Shown: in pieces, positions 21,358 to 31,899 of the stretch
How the letters are laid out: every line of letters begins with the position of its first letter
How positions within the stretch are numbered: position 1 is the first letter of the stretch
Assembly (NCBI GenBank): GCA_022432975.1
Contig: CM039505.1
Span: 45,986,544-46,050,543, forward strand
Direction: 5' to 3'
Length of the DNA stretch: 64,000 bases
DNA from: Begonia masoniana
Taxonomy: Eukaryota > Streptophyta > Magnoliopsida > Cucurbitales > Begoniaceae
Notes under the pieces: generated by a model
Seen by the model: only the letters and a program-made list of their open reading frames with translations
What the model was told of the DNA's origin: nothing
Databases searched by the model: none
Position numbers and translations under genes: made by a program

Positions 21358-23930
21358 ATGGCTGAATTTTCACTGGAATTCAATTTTGGTGGTAAATTTG
21401 TCTTAAGAAAGGGCGCACAATATGTAGGAGGCAGAAAGGAAGTTATTGACAACTGTGATGGAGACCTATTATCCATAATTGAGATCCATGATATGTTGAA
21501 AGAGATAGGAGTACTTAAATGGAAGGAGCTGCATTATTGTGTGCCGGGGTATGGGCTGGCGAAGGGCTTGAGGAATCTCAGAACTGACGAAGATATACTT
21601 GCAATGGTAAAATCAGTAAATGATAAGAGATGTGTGAAAGTATATGTGGAAGACATCGACAGCAAGAACCAAGTTGGTGAAGGGAGTGGTAGTGTCTGTG
21701 CTGAGGATGTGTATCTTGGTAATTTACCTTTGGTTGTTTATGATGGGGATGCTGATAATGAGGAGGATGCTGAAAATTTTGAGTACGATGAGTTCGAAAT
21801 GGAAGAGGATGAGTATGAGGATGATGATGAGCATGAGCATGAGCATGATGATGATGATGAGGATGAGGATGAGGATGAGGATGATGGCAATGATCATGAG
21901 GATGATGATGGCGAGAATGATGGTGTGGATGATGATGGCGAGGATCATGAGGAGGATGATGGTGATGTGGAGCAGGTACATGTCAATGTCAATAGTTATG
22001 AAGAAGAAGGAAGTGAAGGTAGCTTCGACAATGTTGCCGATTCAAGAGAAGGTAAGATACCTTTGGATCTTGGCATGACTTTTAGTTCATTGGCTAAGAT
22101 CAAAGATATTGTGAAGAAATACGCAGTTAAGCATGGTTATGGGATCCGGTTTGCAAAAAGTGAGAAGACGAGACTAAGAGCGGTATGTATGGATGGTTGT
22201 CATTGGATGCTGCATGCATCCAAATTAAATAGCGAAGAAAGTTTCCAAATAAGGTCACAATTGTGCACGGATAGTGCGGAATAGAATGGCTTCATCAAAG
22301 TGGATTGCTCAGGAGTACTTATCGAGGTTTAAGAGCCAACCAGATTGGAACATTTCATCCATTATTGAAACTGTGCAAAGGGAATTAGGCATAACCATTA
22401 CACCGATCTTGACTTACAGAGCCCGACGCAAAGCTAGGATGATGAATGATGGTAATGCAGAGGAGCAATACAAACTTTTGTGGCGTTACGCAGCTGAGAT
22501 TCGCAGGTCCAATCCTGGGAGCACATTCGTCGTTGAATTACAAGAGGTGCCTCAGTCAGAATCGCGTAGATTCCGGAGAGCTTACATGTGTTTACGTGCA
22601 TGTATAGACGGATTGTTAGCTGCAGGAAGACGCGTGATATGTTTGGATGGGTGTCATTTGAAAGGAGCGTGTACAGGACAACTACTTACAGCTGTATCGA
22701 TCGATGGGAATGATGGATTATATCCCGTAGCAGTTGCGGTCGTGGAGAGTGAGTGTAAAGACTCGTGGAAATGGTTTCTCCAACAATTGTTGAATGACAT
22801 AATAAGGGCTGACGATTTACCATGGACTTTCATTTGTGATCAACAAAAGGTATTACAAAAAATTTCAATTTTTTTTTACTGTATTTGGTTTTAATTTTAT
22901 AACTGTTACCTTTTCATTTTTGCAGGGGTTGGTTCCTGCTTTGGAGGAGTTGGCGCCCCATCACGAGCATCGATTTTGCTTGAGGCACTTGCACAGTAAT
23001 TTCAAGAACAAGTTTCCTGGAAAAATGTATAAGGAAGTCATTTGGAAAGCTTCAATGGCGACGACGGAACATGCATTCAAGCGAGAAATGAAGAAATTAG
23101 AAGCAATGAACAAGGCGGCCTACACAGCTTGGAGTAAAACAGATCCAAAGTATTGGTCGAAGCATGCCTTTAGTCCGATTTCAAAATGTGATATGAGGCT
23201 GAACAACTTAAGTGAGTGTTTTAACGCTTTGATTTTGCCTGCTCGGGACAAGCCTATTTTGACTTTATTTGAGCAGATACGGAAGATTCTAATGACAAAA
23301 ATACCAGAGAAGCAAAAAGAAATGCAGGAGTGTACGGGATTAGTATGTCCTCGTATAAAAACTAAGCTTACAAAGTTAGAATATACTTCACGAAACTGGT
23401 CCCATATGGCTGCAGGAGGGAATCGGTTCGAGGTATCTAATGGCAATGAGCAATATACTGTGGACATGAATACTCTAAGTTGCAGTTGTTTTGCGTGGAC
23501 TTTGACGGGAATTCCTTGTGTTCACTCAATTCCTTGCATCAGGTATTTGAGACGAGATGTTGAGGAGTATGTGCACGAACATTACCATAGACGAACCTTC
23601 ATACATATGTATTCCCACTACATTGCTCCGGTTAATGGGATGAGTATGTGGCCGGAGATTCCTTCACCTACAATCATCCCACCATTACAAAAAAAACAGC
23701 CGGGTAGACCACGGAAGAAGAGAATTAGAGACGCCGATGAGCCTGAAAGCAGTACAAATGTCTCTAAAAAGAATAGAGTGATGAGATGCTCTAAATGCAA
23801 TGGAGTGGGACATAATGTCAGGAGGTGCGAAGGAGTTAATTCTAACACATCTACACCAACTACACGTGGAGCTGTAAGCGGAAGGGGAAGAGGCCGAGGA
23901 AGAGAAAGAGGAAGCGGCCGAGGGGTCTAA
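21358..23930 (+). pseudogene. MULE transposase (MURA-like), one frameshift, one intron
   Basis: The start at 21358 opens a PB1-like N-terminal domain (MAEFSLEFNF, about residues 1-100) typical of plant MULE transposases. A very acidic Asp/Glu/His run follows, encoded by a GAT/GAG microsatellite (21741-21975), and then the MuDR domain (LGMTFSSLAKIKDIVKKYAV). The frame breaks near 22250-22258; coding continues one frame over from 22259. The MULE domain has the DDE residues in CLDGCHLKG, FICDQQKG and SECFN. An intron at 22850-22925 (GTATTA...TTGCAG, T-rich) joins DQQK to GLVPALEEL in phase 0. The C-terminal part has a SWIM zinc finger (CSCFAWTLTGIPCVH), a zinc knuckle (CSKCNGVGHNVRRC) and a Gly/Arg tail. 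Apart from the frameshift it looks complete. It cuts and pastes the element through its TIRs in the nucleus. Confidence 0.92.
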
Positions 23931-24954
23931 ATGCATTTTCAATTGTGTCTTTGGTATTTGCACTGATTTGGTATTTACACTTTGGCCTCTTAATGAATCT
24001 TATGTAGGTGTACACTACATTTTATAAATGCATTTTATAATGATGGATTATTTCATTTCGTCTTCGCAGGTAGGAGAGCCGTTGAAGGAAGGTGGACCAT
24101 TTCAGAAATGGGAACCAGATATGGATTTTGTAAATGGATTTTGTAATTGGAGTTTTATTTGAACTTTGGCCTCTTATTGTTGGTTCTAGGTGAAAATGGA
24201 TTTTGTAATGATTGTTCATTTCATTTCGTAGCTTGTCTGGATTTTGGTGTACCCTACAGAATTTTGTTTTCATGCTATTACATCGAGTACATGGAAGTAG
24301 CTTGTCTGGATTTTGTAAATGAAATTTTGTGGAGGGTTTCACTGCTGAAGTCTCTCTCTCTACAGAACTTTCTCTATCTACAGAAGAAGTTCTTGAGCTC
24401 TCGCTAATGCCTGATGATGTTGCGTCTTCATTTTAGCATTTATTTGATGTTTAACTTATTTTATAGTTTCGGCTACATGGTTGTTTTGTTAGAATATAAG
24501 GGAAGGAGAATAGAGCAGGGAAGAAGGTAGCATGAGGAAGATATTGGGACTCGATTATTCTCCTCTCTTCCTTCTGCCTCCTCCTAACCTTTAATTCCCA
24601 AAAATCCAAATGTCTCTACATTGTAAATGGATTTCATTCTAACAACTTCAAATCTTGCAACTCCTCCTCCAGCTCCAACGATCATACCCACATGAAACTT
24701 CTTCATTTTCAACCTCCCAATTGCGTTGTTGATCTAGAGGCTGCATCGCCCACCCACTTTGGCCATAAACAGAAGTACAAACATGAGGATAAGACTTATG
24801 AATATATTGCACTTTTACGAGTGCCTCTACTATCAACAAATAAAAATGAAATAAAAACATCAAAATATGAATTTCATCAATTAATTACAACTACAAGTCT
24901 TCATTGTCATTTCCTTGATTGTTAAACATAAGCAACCAACAAACATACACTAAA
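23931..24954. other. Space between the two convergent MULE genes
   Basis: Non-coding as far as I can see. 24080-24330 holds several copies of TGGATTTTGTAA and TTCATTTCGT words, probably local duplications. Both genes end into this region, so it should contain their polyadenylation signals; none was pinned down with confidence. Confidence 0.5.
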
Positions 24955-25465
24955 TTACATAGTCATATAAACATAAGCTACAAACAATACAATTGTAAAT
25001 AACCATAGCTTTAAATATATTGCACTTTTTTTCCTCCACTTAGTCAACATAGTTTCCTGGATTTGCTCCATGCTTTCTATTTTTGATCGTAGCCCATTGA
25101 TTATATCTTTCTCCCTCAATCCCATGGCTGCATCGTACCACAAAAAAAAATTGCATCCTCCTGATTCCACCTGTAACAAATGGCACGTTATATTGTATAA
25201 TTACAAAATAACATTATAAATTAACATTATATTACCGCATAGTATTGACAGCCAAAAAATCTTCTACCAGGATTCTTCGGTGTCCATGATGTACGAAGAT
25301 GAGCTCTTGCATTGCAAAAACATTTAACATTTGACAACACCTCCGAATGATCTACAAAATGACGCAATGAATATTGTATAATTACAAACACCACTTATTT
25401 AAATAATAATGGGAACCTATACCGATAGCTCCTTCATTCCTTTGCGATGCATGCGAAGAAGCCAT
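24955..25465 (-). CDS. GRF-type zinc-finger protein with C-terminal membrane segment, inside the MULE
   Basis: Not visible as one ORF. I assemble exons 25465-25417, 25351-25236 and 25170-24955 on the minus strand. The introns begin GTTCCC and GTAATA and end TTGTAG and TTACAG, and the three pieces join in frame to 126 aa. The predicted protein starts MASSHASQRNEG. It has the GRF zinc-finger pattern with Cys27, Cys29, Cys51 and Cys61, including PKNPGRRFFGC and CNFFLWYD. A charged helix likely to form a coiled coil follows (about 70-104), then a hydrophobic tail (KLWLFTIVLFVAYVYM) that looks like a membrane anchor. GRF fingers bind nucleic acid in other proteins; the role here is unknown. It lies within the MULE, convergent to the transposase, so it is either an accessory gene (like MURB in MuDR) or a captured host gene. 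All splice sites and the frame are intact. Confidence 0.8.
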
Positions 25466-25672
25466 TGTCAATCAGATTATCTCAACAACACCTACACCTT
25501 GAGCTCTAGCATACCAGAACAAATCCATCTAAAAACCATTAGAATTCATCCACTTCCACCTCATCCCACTGGGAAGACATGATCTCTACTACATTATCAA
25601 CGCAGAAGGGTGGTTGTAATACAATTTGCCATATCAATACAATAAAATACAGAATTAATGAAAATATTCCTT

Positions 25673-25970
25673 GACAACAAAAGAACAACAATTTCCATTC
25701 ATTTTCCTCAAATAAAGACACAATTTCCATTCATTTTCCTCAACAACAGATCTAGACCAATCACATAGAGCCTTAAAGTTAACTATGCAAGCCTTAAAAT
25801 TATTTAGTACAACAACAGAACAACAATTTCCAATCATTTTCCTCAAATAAAGACACAATTTCCATTCATTTTCCTCAACAACAGACCTAGACCAATCACA
25901 TAGAGCCTTAAAGTTAACTATGCAAGCCTTAAAATTATTTCGTACAACAACAGAACAACAATAGAACTTC
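25673..25970. repeat. 135-bp direct tandem repeat upstream of the GRF gene
   Basis: Two nearly identical 135-bp units plus the start of a third, seen from GAACAACAATTTCC at 25683 and 25818 and GAACAACAATAG at 25953. Each unit itself contains CAATTTCCATTCATTTTCCTC twice. It lies between the GRF start codon and the right TIR, where that gene's promoter would be. Confidence 0.85.
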
Positions 25971-26065
25971 TAATTTTCTGCCATTGAAGTTTCTCTGAAA
26001 TACAAATCCTTTCACAAGCAATTTGATCAACCCGATGTAAGTTGATTCAAAGTCTTAATCATTGT

Positions 26066-26578
26066 TTTACGAAATTGAAAAAAAAACAAAAACAAACCTG
26101 AGTGGAAAAATCGGAGCTTCGGAAAACGAGTCGGGTGCTTTCTGGAAAAATCGGAGCTTCGCGACTTTCGGGCTAGAGCGCTCTGGAAGGAGATCGCGAC
26201 TTCGTCTGGAAAGCAGAGAGGAGGGGATCGGATCGCGACTTCGTCTGGAAAGTAGAGAGCCTGGATCGCAACTTCGTCTGGTGGAAAGCAGAGAGGAGGG
26301 GATCGCGACTTCGTCTGGAAAGCAGAGTGCGATTTGGTCTGGAATGGAGAAATCGAAGAGTAATTCGGGATTTAGGGTTCTTCTGGAAAATAAGTGTTTT
26401 TTCTTTGGTTTTTATTTTTTAGTCTACACGTGAGCTAACGCAGGGGTTTAACGGAAATGTTTAAAAAGTTTAAATTGATAACGGAATGATAGTACAAGGT
26501 TCACTTAGCCGGTTTTTTTAGTACAGGGTTCAAATTGAAAAAAAGTGTATAGTACAGGGTCCAAATCGATAATTTCCC
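26066..26578 (-). repeat. MULE right terminal inverted repeat
   Basis: Inverted copy of 20285-20820, from TTTACGAAATTG inward to AAATCGATAATTTCCC at the outer edge. The open frame across it (about 26062-26433) mirrors one at 20500-20784 and reflects the repeat, not a gene. Confidence 0.9.
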
Positions 26579-27240
26579 TATTAATATTCCGTACAAGCCG
26601 GGTATTACAGGTTCGTCCCTCTTGGTGTGCCCTAGTGCGTGTGTCCCGGTGGCCTAGGGTTGAGTGGTTGCTTGTCCCTCCTGGTTGATAAGTCCACTGT
26701 GTGGTCCCCTTGGGCCCAAGGTTGAGTGGTTCGTCCCTTCTGGTGTGCCCTAGCGCGTGTGTCGCGATGGCCCAAGGTTGAGTTGTTGCTTGTCCCTCTT
26801 GGTTGATAAGTCCACTGCGTGGTCCCCTTGGGCCCAGGGTTGAGTAGTTCATTCCTCCTGGTGTGCCTTAACGCGTGTGTCCCGGTGGCCAAGGGTTGAG
26901 TGGTTGTTTGTCCCTCCTGGTTGATTAGTCCATTGTGCGGTCCTTGTGATGGCCCCAAGTGAGTGGTTGTTTGTCCCTCCTGGTTGATAAGTCCATTGTG
27001 CGGTCCCTGCGATGGTCCCTGGTGAGTGGTTATTGAATCCTTCCTAGTTGATAAGTCCATTGTGCGGTCCCTGGGATGGCCTGTGGTGAGTGGTTGTTTG
27101 TTCTTCCTGGTTGATAATTCCATTGTGCGGTCCCTGCGATGGCCCCTGGTGAGTTGTTATTGAATCCCTCCTTGTTTGTAAGTCCATTGTGCGGTCCCCG
27201 TGATTGCCATGATGAGTGGTTATTGGATCTCTCCTAGTTG

Positions 27241-27721
27241 GTGTCTTTATTTGCCCCTTATGAGACTCTACCTAGTGTTATCTCTACCCTTCTGTGGGAT
27301 ATAGTTCGGATAATCCTAGCGTGACTTCTTTTGTTTTTCTGTACACCTGACTATGTATGATTGTGGTAGGTATAGCATCCTGTCATTCACCTTATCGACT
27401 TTTCCCACTTCAGGTAAAGGAAGGAGAAAGAATAATTGTTTGGGATCAGCGCCGGAGACTTTGTATTTTCTTCCGTCTTTTCATTCCTTAAATGTAATGG
27501 GTAAAACCATATTTGAGATTGTACTGGATATTGACATGTAGTTTTTTTATTTTTTTTCCTTGTATTTCTTTTATTGTTTGTACTCTCACATTTGTTTCTT
27601 TGAGGAGATTCTGGTTCGTTGCTAAAAACTTCCGTAATCAGCCTTAGGTTAAACGGTGGACCTTCCCGAAGTTGATTGTTTAACCTGACGTTTCTGTTAA
27701 GCTATCTTCCGGGTCGTGACA
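27241..27721 (+). mobile_element. 3' end of the host Gypsy-type LTR
   Basis: The sequence continues from the tandem array to CTTCCGGGTCGTGACA at 27721, which parallels the LTR end at 634. Nothing coding is seen. The five bases after it (CCTAG) would be the target duplication, but the matching left copy was not identified. Confidence 0.55.
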
Positions 27722-29880
27722 CCTAGAGTGTCGTCCACCTGCACCAAGCACAATGCAAGAGCAAATTTGCTCTTTTCGTTTTATTTTATTTAAAGACTTC
27801 ATTCAATGTTCAGAAAATCTACACTATATAGTATAGTTTGCTGGGTTCTCAAACAAAGAAACTACGTATCACTTGTTCATTGACCTAATTTGTCGACTTG
27901 AGCGTGTAGAACTCCGATATCATTAATTTCTCCATGACGTAGAAAGGGGCCGCAATGGAAATACAAGGAGAATAATGAATCTTAAAAGACTATCCGACTC
28001 TCCAACACAAGGTACTCGAGTGGTGGATGCATTAGTGAACCAAATTCAAGGAGTCATTCTCACAATAATGATAAAAAAAACTCATATATACATATGTAAA
28101 ATATAACATGCTAATTAAACAAGACACTCCTTAATTTTTATGCTCGATAATACGATTTTCAAATCATGCAACAACTGAATGTGACCAAAGAAAACCTTAG
28201 AGTGACATTTTGTCGTACCTTCACTGGTGATCGGTAATTTACTTACTTTAGGGATTACTTCGATTATTCAAAAATTGTTAATCTATGTGTTCTTAAGATT
28301 TATAGGATGACTAGCCACTCGTCGATTAGACAATTATTTTAAATATCTTTAAGGTACAAATATATAAATAATGCACCATGATATAATCATCTTGTGTAAA
28401 ACTATGGTAACTCAACGTTACTTTTCCTTAGCCAATATTTTTTTAATAATAACGTATTTGTTCTCTTATTTTGATATCTTAAAATATTTGCTGACGTGTT
28501 AAATAATTATTTTTGTAATTAATATAATAAATTAACTATTTCTAATTTATTATATTAATTTTTTTTAATTATATTAATTATTATTGAACACATCATCTAA
28601 TATTTTAAAATAATATAATAACCAAGTGAACGTGGCATTGCTAGTATTGTTTTACTAGGTAGCCTGGGAATTATGGCTCGAAAAAATAGCAGTGCAAATT
28701 GCAATAGGTATGAAAGAGCCTTACCTTTTGTAGAAGATCAGACTTTTCTATTTTTCAAAAAAGGGTCGAAATAAAACTCATCTGGTACTATTATACAAAA
28801 AAAAAAAAACGGAGTAAAAACTAATACAAAACGGTCCAGACCACAAACATAGCATGAACGACCCAAATCCAGCACAAACCACGATAAGTTGGATTCTAAC
28901 AAAGCAGGTTCTAACCAGACTTTTTCTACCTTATTTCTTACAGGTTGTTTTCAAACGGTCCCCGTCGAAAAGAATACGATAAGGATTGATTTGACAGTGA
29001 CGAATTTCTAGATTTGAGTTCAACATGGACAGATGTCGAGACATTGTAAAAGGCAAGACACCTACCTCCTAATAATTAAGGTTCAAATTCAAAGGTTAGG
29101 CAGTGGATGTTCGTTGGGTAGTGAGCAAAGCTAAGTTGAGATGAGGGTTTGCAAAGCAGACAGAGGAGTTTGTAGAAGCCTCAGGCATTTATGAAGATGT
29201 TGAAAATCTGATATCCTTCATTTGAAATGAATGCTCAACGACACTAATAATTTGTCGGTTTACCACCAAATTTTGAGGATATTTTCAATTCATACAATAC
29301 ATAATTTTTTTCGTCTATTTAGCCATTAAAATATGAAGTTTTCAATTGTTTAAAAAATCTTTTAGTATAGTTCAAGAAGTTCTCAATGCGATTGAGTGAT
29401 GAAGTTAAATTAAGAGATTTTTTGAGAATGTGTGATGATGTTTGATAGAATAAAATTAGTACTACGATATTTTAACGGACCCCCAACAATGGGGTTATCC
29501 GTTGTAAACGCCTCATTATTATTTTAGTGTATATTTTGATATTTACCTAAAGAAAAAGTATTAAAACATATCTCCATATTTCTAAGTTATGGTTGACAAG
29601 TCCATGTCCAATGTATATATTTCTTCTAATTATACATATGTTAGTCATTATTATTATTTTTTGCAAAATCAACTTAGTTGCTTCTTATTTTTTAAATGTT
29701 TTTCAGATGCGCATGTGCCTATAATCTTAACATCAAAAGTACGATAGTTTTTCAAACTCAAAATTACGCAGAAAAAAATAAAATATGAAGTTCAGATCTG
29801 TTCCACTCCAAAACCAGATCCGAACCGTGTTTCACGGTTCAATTCCATGAAAAACTATTGAAGTTGTCTCCTTCCACTGC
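27722..29880. other. Intergenic, AT-rich, no gene seen
   Basis: No ORF with recognisable motifs occurs here. 28430-28620 is very AT-rich. A 72-bp segment at 28676-28747 recurs at 32267-32338 (separate entry). 29780-29860 has GATCCGAACCGTGTTTCACGG, similar to 950-1000, again suggesting a dispersed repeat. Confidence 0.5.
28676..28747 (+). repeat. Dispersed 72-bp repeat, copy 1
   Basis: GCTCGAAAAAATAGCAGTGC, then AAATTGCAATAGGTATGAAA and so on, ending TAGAAGATCAGACTTTT. It is the same as 32267-32338 except for about four bases. Copies are in direct orientation, 3.6 kb apart, with unrelated flanks, so this is a shared repeat or a filler duplication. Confidence 0.8.
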
Positions 29881-29884
29881 TTGT

Positions 29885-30205
29885 AAGTTTCGGTTTTATG
29901 TTCTATTTCATTTCTCGTTAGGGGTTCTTTTCACCATTCCCTCACGGTACTACTTCATTATCGATCACCTAGGAGTATTTAACCTTGCAAGGTGGTCCTT
30001 GTTGATTCAGACGAGATTCCACGTGTCCTAAGCTACTCAGGTCAGAGCGTAAGCTAGTGACACTTTTGACTACTGGACTCTCGCCATCTAGGGTGCAACA
30101 CTCTTCGCCGCTTCGCCTTGCAGCACGACGCTTGTATTGCTCTCCCACAACCCCGTTTTCACGGTTAGGTTGCTCCCATTTTGCTCTCTGCTGCTACAAG
30201 GTCTT
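29885..30205 (-). pseudogene. Organelle-type LSU (23S) rRNA fragment in nuclear DNA
   Basis: The plus strand reads as the reverse complement of a bacterial-type large-subunit rRNA. Marker words are GGGGTTCTTTTCACCATTCC, CTCACGGTACTACTTCA, ACCTAGGAGTATTTAACCTT, GATTCCACGTGTCC, CTACTCAGG and CTCTCCCACAACCCC. Only about 0.3 kb of the gene is present and several conserved bases are changed, so it is a non-functional transfer from plastid or mitochondrion (NUPT/NUMT). I lean towards plastid but could not settle it by eye. The edges are abrupt, with AT-rich nuclear DNA on both sides. Confidence 0.8.
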
Positions 30206-31307
30206 ATAAATAATGAAATCTTTATTTGATCTTTGTTTCTCTATTATTTTATTATTTATTATTTTTTTGGGGTATTTGATAGATCGGTATATAGAAATTC
30301 AAGCCAATAAAAAAAATTCGCTAGTAAATATTTATTCATTTTATATGTATTTATGTTCCAAGCTTAGCCCATGAAATGATAATTCGAAGAAAACAAAGGT
30401 TAGAATCTAACGTAGCCTCAAATACTTGGACAAAACTCGAAGAATCATACACCACATACATGAATCAACGGCAGACAGGCTCTCCCTTCACAAATGGACT
30501 CTCTCTCGCTCCCTCCCTCCATTGGGAACAAAGACTATGAGACTTTTTTATAAAAGATTTTTAATAAATTCTAAACCATGTGGCAACATCCACTATTAAT
30601 TGATTTTACCACTTAGACCAAAATTTGACATTTTACATATTAGTCACAAAAATTCGAGCAAAAAACAATTTGACTTGGAAAAATACAAATAATTTACTAA
30701 AGTATTTTTAACGGAATTTAAGTGCTTGAGGGATGAGAACAGAATGTATTGATCATGTGGGTTGTCATGTTCAACTTTTTGTAAGCCTTGTGCCTTTATT
30801 ATGCAACAAAAAGTGACGAGGGCTGGTGTTGATGGGTTGGGAACTCAATCTCCAAGTTGTGAAAAAAGTACAGTCCACACTGATGAGATTTTATTTAGAA
30901 GAAACTTGGAATTAATAATCATTAGTTTGTGGAGGGATTTATGGATTATTTTGTGGGTATTGCCTGAAAATCTCCACGATCTTAAGATGATGTTTTGCGG
31001 AAGGATTACTGCTTAATCCTACATTAGTTCATAGATGGAGACGTCTAGATTTAGCGAACGTAATAAATAGATACTACTGATATAATTTAGGGTTACACTG
31101 CCAAAACCAAAAGTAAAAATAGACGACAGTAAAAATACAGGAGTTGTTCTTGAGAAGACAAGACAACCACCATTGCAACTCGTACTGGAGGAGAAAGACT
31201 CGCTGAAATCAAACCCCCCATGTTTATTCTCAAAGCTAGATACTGGTAGTAATACTGATATAACTCATTCAGTCCAAAAAGACGGAACGGTTTCTGCACC
31301 ATCGACC
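30206..31307. other. Intergenic, no gene seen
   Basis: AT-rich, with CT-rich patches at 30480-30530 (CTCTCTCGCTCCCTCCCTCC). An 84-codon open frame at 30762-31016 has no motif and no start context worth supporting. The last part, up to 31307, is the probable 3' UTR of the lipid transfer protein gene. Confidence 0.5.
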
Positions 31308-31770
31308 TCACTTGACGCTGCAATGGAGTAGAGCGGACGTGATTAGTGGAAGCTTAGGTGAGTTAACTCGGATGAAAATGGCGGAAAACGTAAAACCATT
31401 TGCAGAGAAAGTTTGAGAAAGATGCTTACGAATTGCAGTCGGTGGAAGGGCTGATTTTGTAGGGAATGTTGACATTACATGCCCTGGGGAGGCCGCCGGC
31501 GCGACCGAGGTCGATTTTTTGAATACTCTGTGCAGCCCCCTTCAAGCATTCGCAAACAGTCTGACGGTCGGGGGTGGTCCTAGCCGCGTCGTTCAGCGAG
31601 GTAACTCCACCGCAGCAAGAACCTGTCGGTGTAGGGATCTCGCCCCTCAGGTACGCCATACAACCGGTCACTTTTCCGATCACAAATGAGCAATCAATAG
31701 CTTCCGCCGTCAGCGGAGCGGCAACAGCGACGAGGAACACCACCGCACAAATGAACTTCAAGCTTGCCAT
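31308..31770 (-). CDS. Non-specific lipid transfer protein, type 1
   Basis: Two exons on the minus strand: 31770-31430 and 31317-31308, with the intron GTAAGC...TTGCAG just before the stop, a classic position in plant LTP1 genes. The product is 116 aa. A signal peptide of about 25 residues (MASLKFICAVVFLVAVAAPL then TAEA) gives secretion to the cell wall. The mature part has all eight cysteines in the type-1 spacing C-9-C-14-CC-19-CXC-22-C-13-C, which form four disulphides around a lipid-binding tunnel. PYKIS near the C-terminus matches the conserved second pentapeptide, and TTPDRQ the first. It probably moves or holds cutin/wax monomers or acts in defence, as family members do. Read without splicing, the ORF ends two codons earlier in TAA, so intron retention would hardly change the protein. 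Confidence 0.95.
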
Positions 31771-31857
31771 ATCAAAAGGTCTAGAATTCGAACTTAAGGA
31801 ACCTCACAATCTTTGTTTGCAGAAGAGCTGTGCTTTAATGGCTGTAGGATGGACTGA

Positions 31858-31864
31858 ATTTATA
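31858..31864 (-). promoter_or_regulatory. TATA box of the LTP gene
   Basis: The minus strand reads CTATAAATTC about 90 bp before the ATG at 31770, a well-placed plant TATA box. Confidence 0.6.
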
Positions 31865-31899
31865 GGCAGCGAAGGGGATAGGCCAGGTTGGTGGTAGTT

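Larger units (their letters stand above)
20285..26578 (+). mobile_element. Mutator-like element (MULE) with long TIRs, 6.3 kb
   Basis: Inverted repeats of about 0.5 kb (20285-20820 and 26066-26578) flank two genes, and a perfect 9-bp target duplication TATTAATAT lies at 20276-20284 and 26579-26587. The outermost bases are GGGAAATTATCGATTTGG. Inside are a MURA-type transposase on the plus strand (21358-23930) and a convergent spliced GRF zinc-finger gene on the minus strand (24955-25465). The duplication is intact and the TIRs are near-identical apart from one short internal block, so the insertion is young. The transposase has one frameshift, so this copy probably no longer moves by itself. 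Confidence 0.95.
16028..26609 (-). mobile_element. Tekay-like solo LTR, split by two later insertions
   Basis: The LTR runs from TGTAGCGCCCCAAAC (16028) to GCCGGGTATTACA (26609). The flanks are GGTTT (16023-16027) and GGTTC (26610-26614), a target duplication with one change. Removing the solo LTR at 17761-19439 and the MULE at 20285-26578 leaves about 2.6 kb, similar to the three related LTRs at 49352, 52203 and 57984. It shares with them the TGTA(A/G)CGCCCC end and a GTAGGCC...ACTTACCT block (here near 17608-17648). No internal region is present, so it is a solo LTR left by recombination. The strand is inferred by comparison with 57984-60252, whose element is on the minus strand. Confidence 0.8.
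14820..27240 (+). repeat. Tandem array (~60 bp unit), split by insertions
   Basis: The unit contains GTCCCTCCTGGTTGATAAG followed by TCCACTGCGTGG and ends GTTGAGTGGTT. Two unit types alternate (TTGCTTGTCCCTCC and TTCGTCCCTCC), so the higher-order period is about 118 bp. Roughly five copies lie at 14820-16027 and about eleven, more diverged, at 26610-27240. The Cassandra TRIM (14964-15844) and the nested LTR/MULE block (16028-26609) interrupt it. The repeated context also explains why the flanks of those insertions look alike. Confidence 0.85.

Noticed and set aside
21644..22078. Met/Arg-rich 144-aa frame and an Ile-rich minus frame
   Set aside because: Shadows of the GAT/GAG microsatellite that encodes the acidic part of the MULE transposase.
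26505..27123. Repetitive ORFs of 115 and 163 aa on the minus strand
   Set aside because: Translate the ~60-bp tandem array; periodic peptide without motif.
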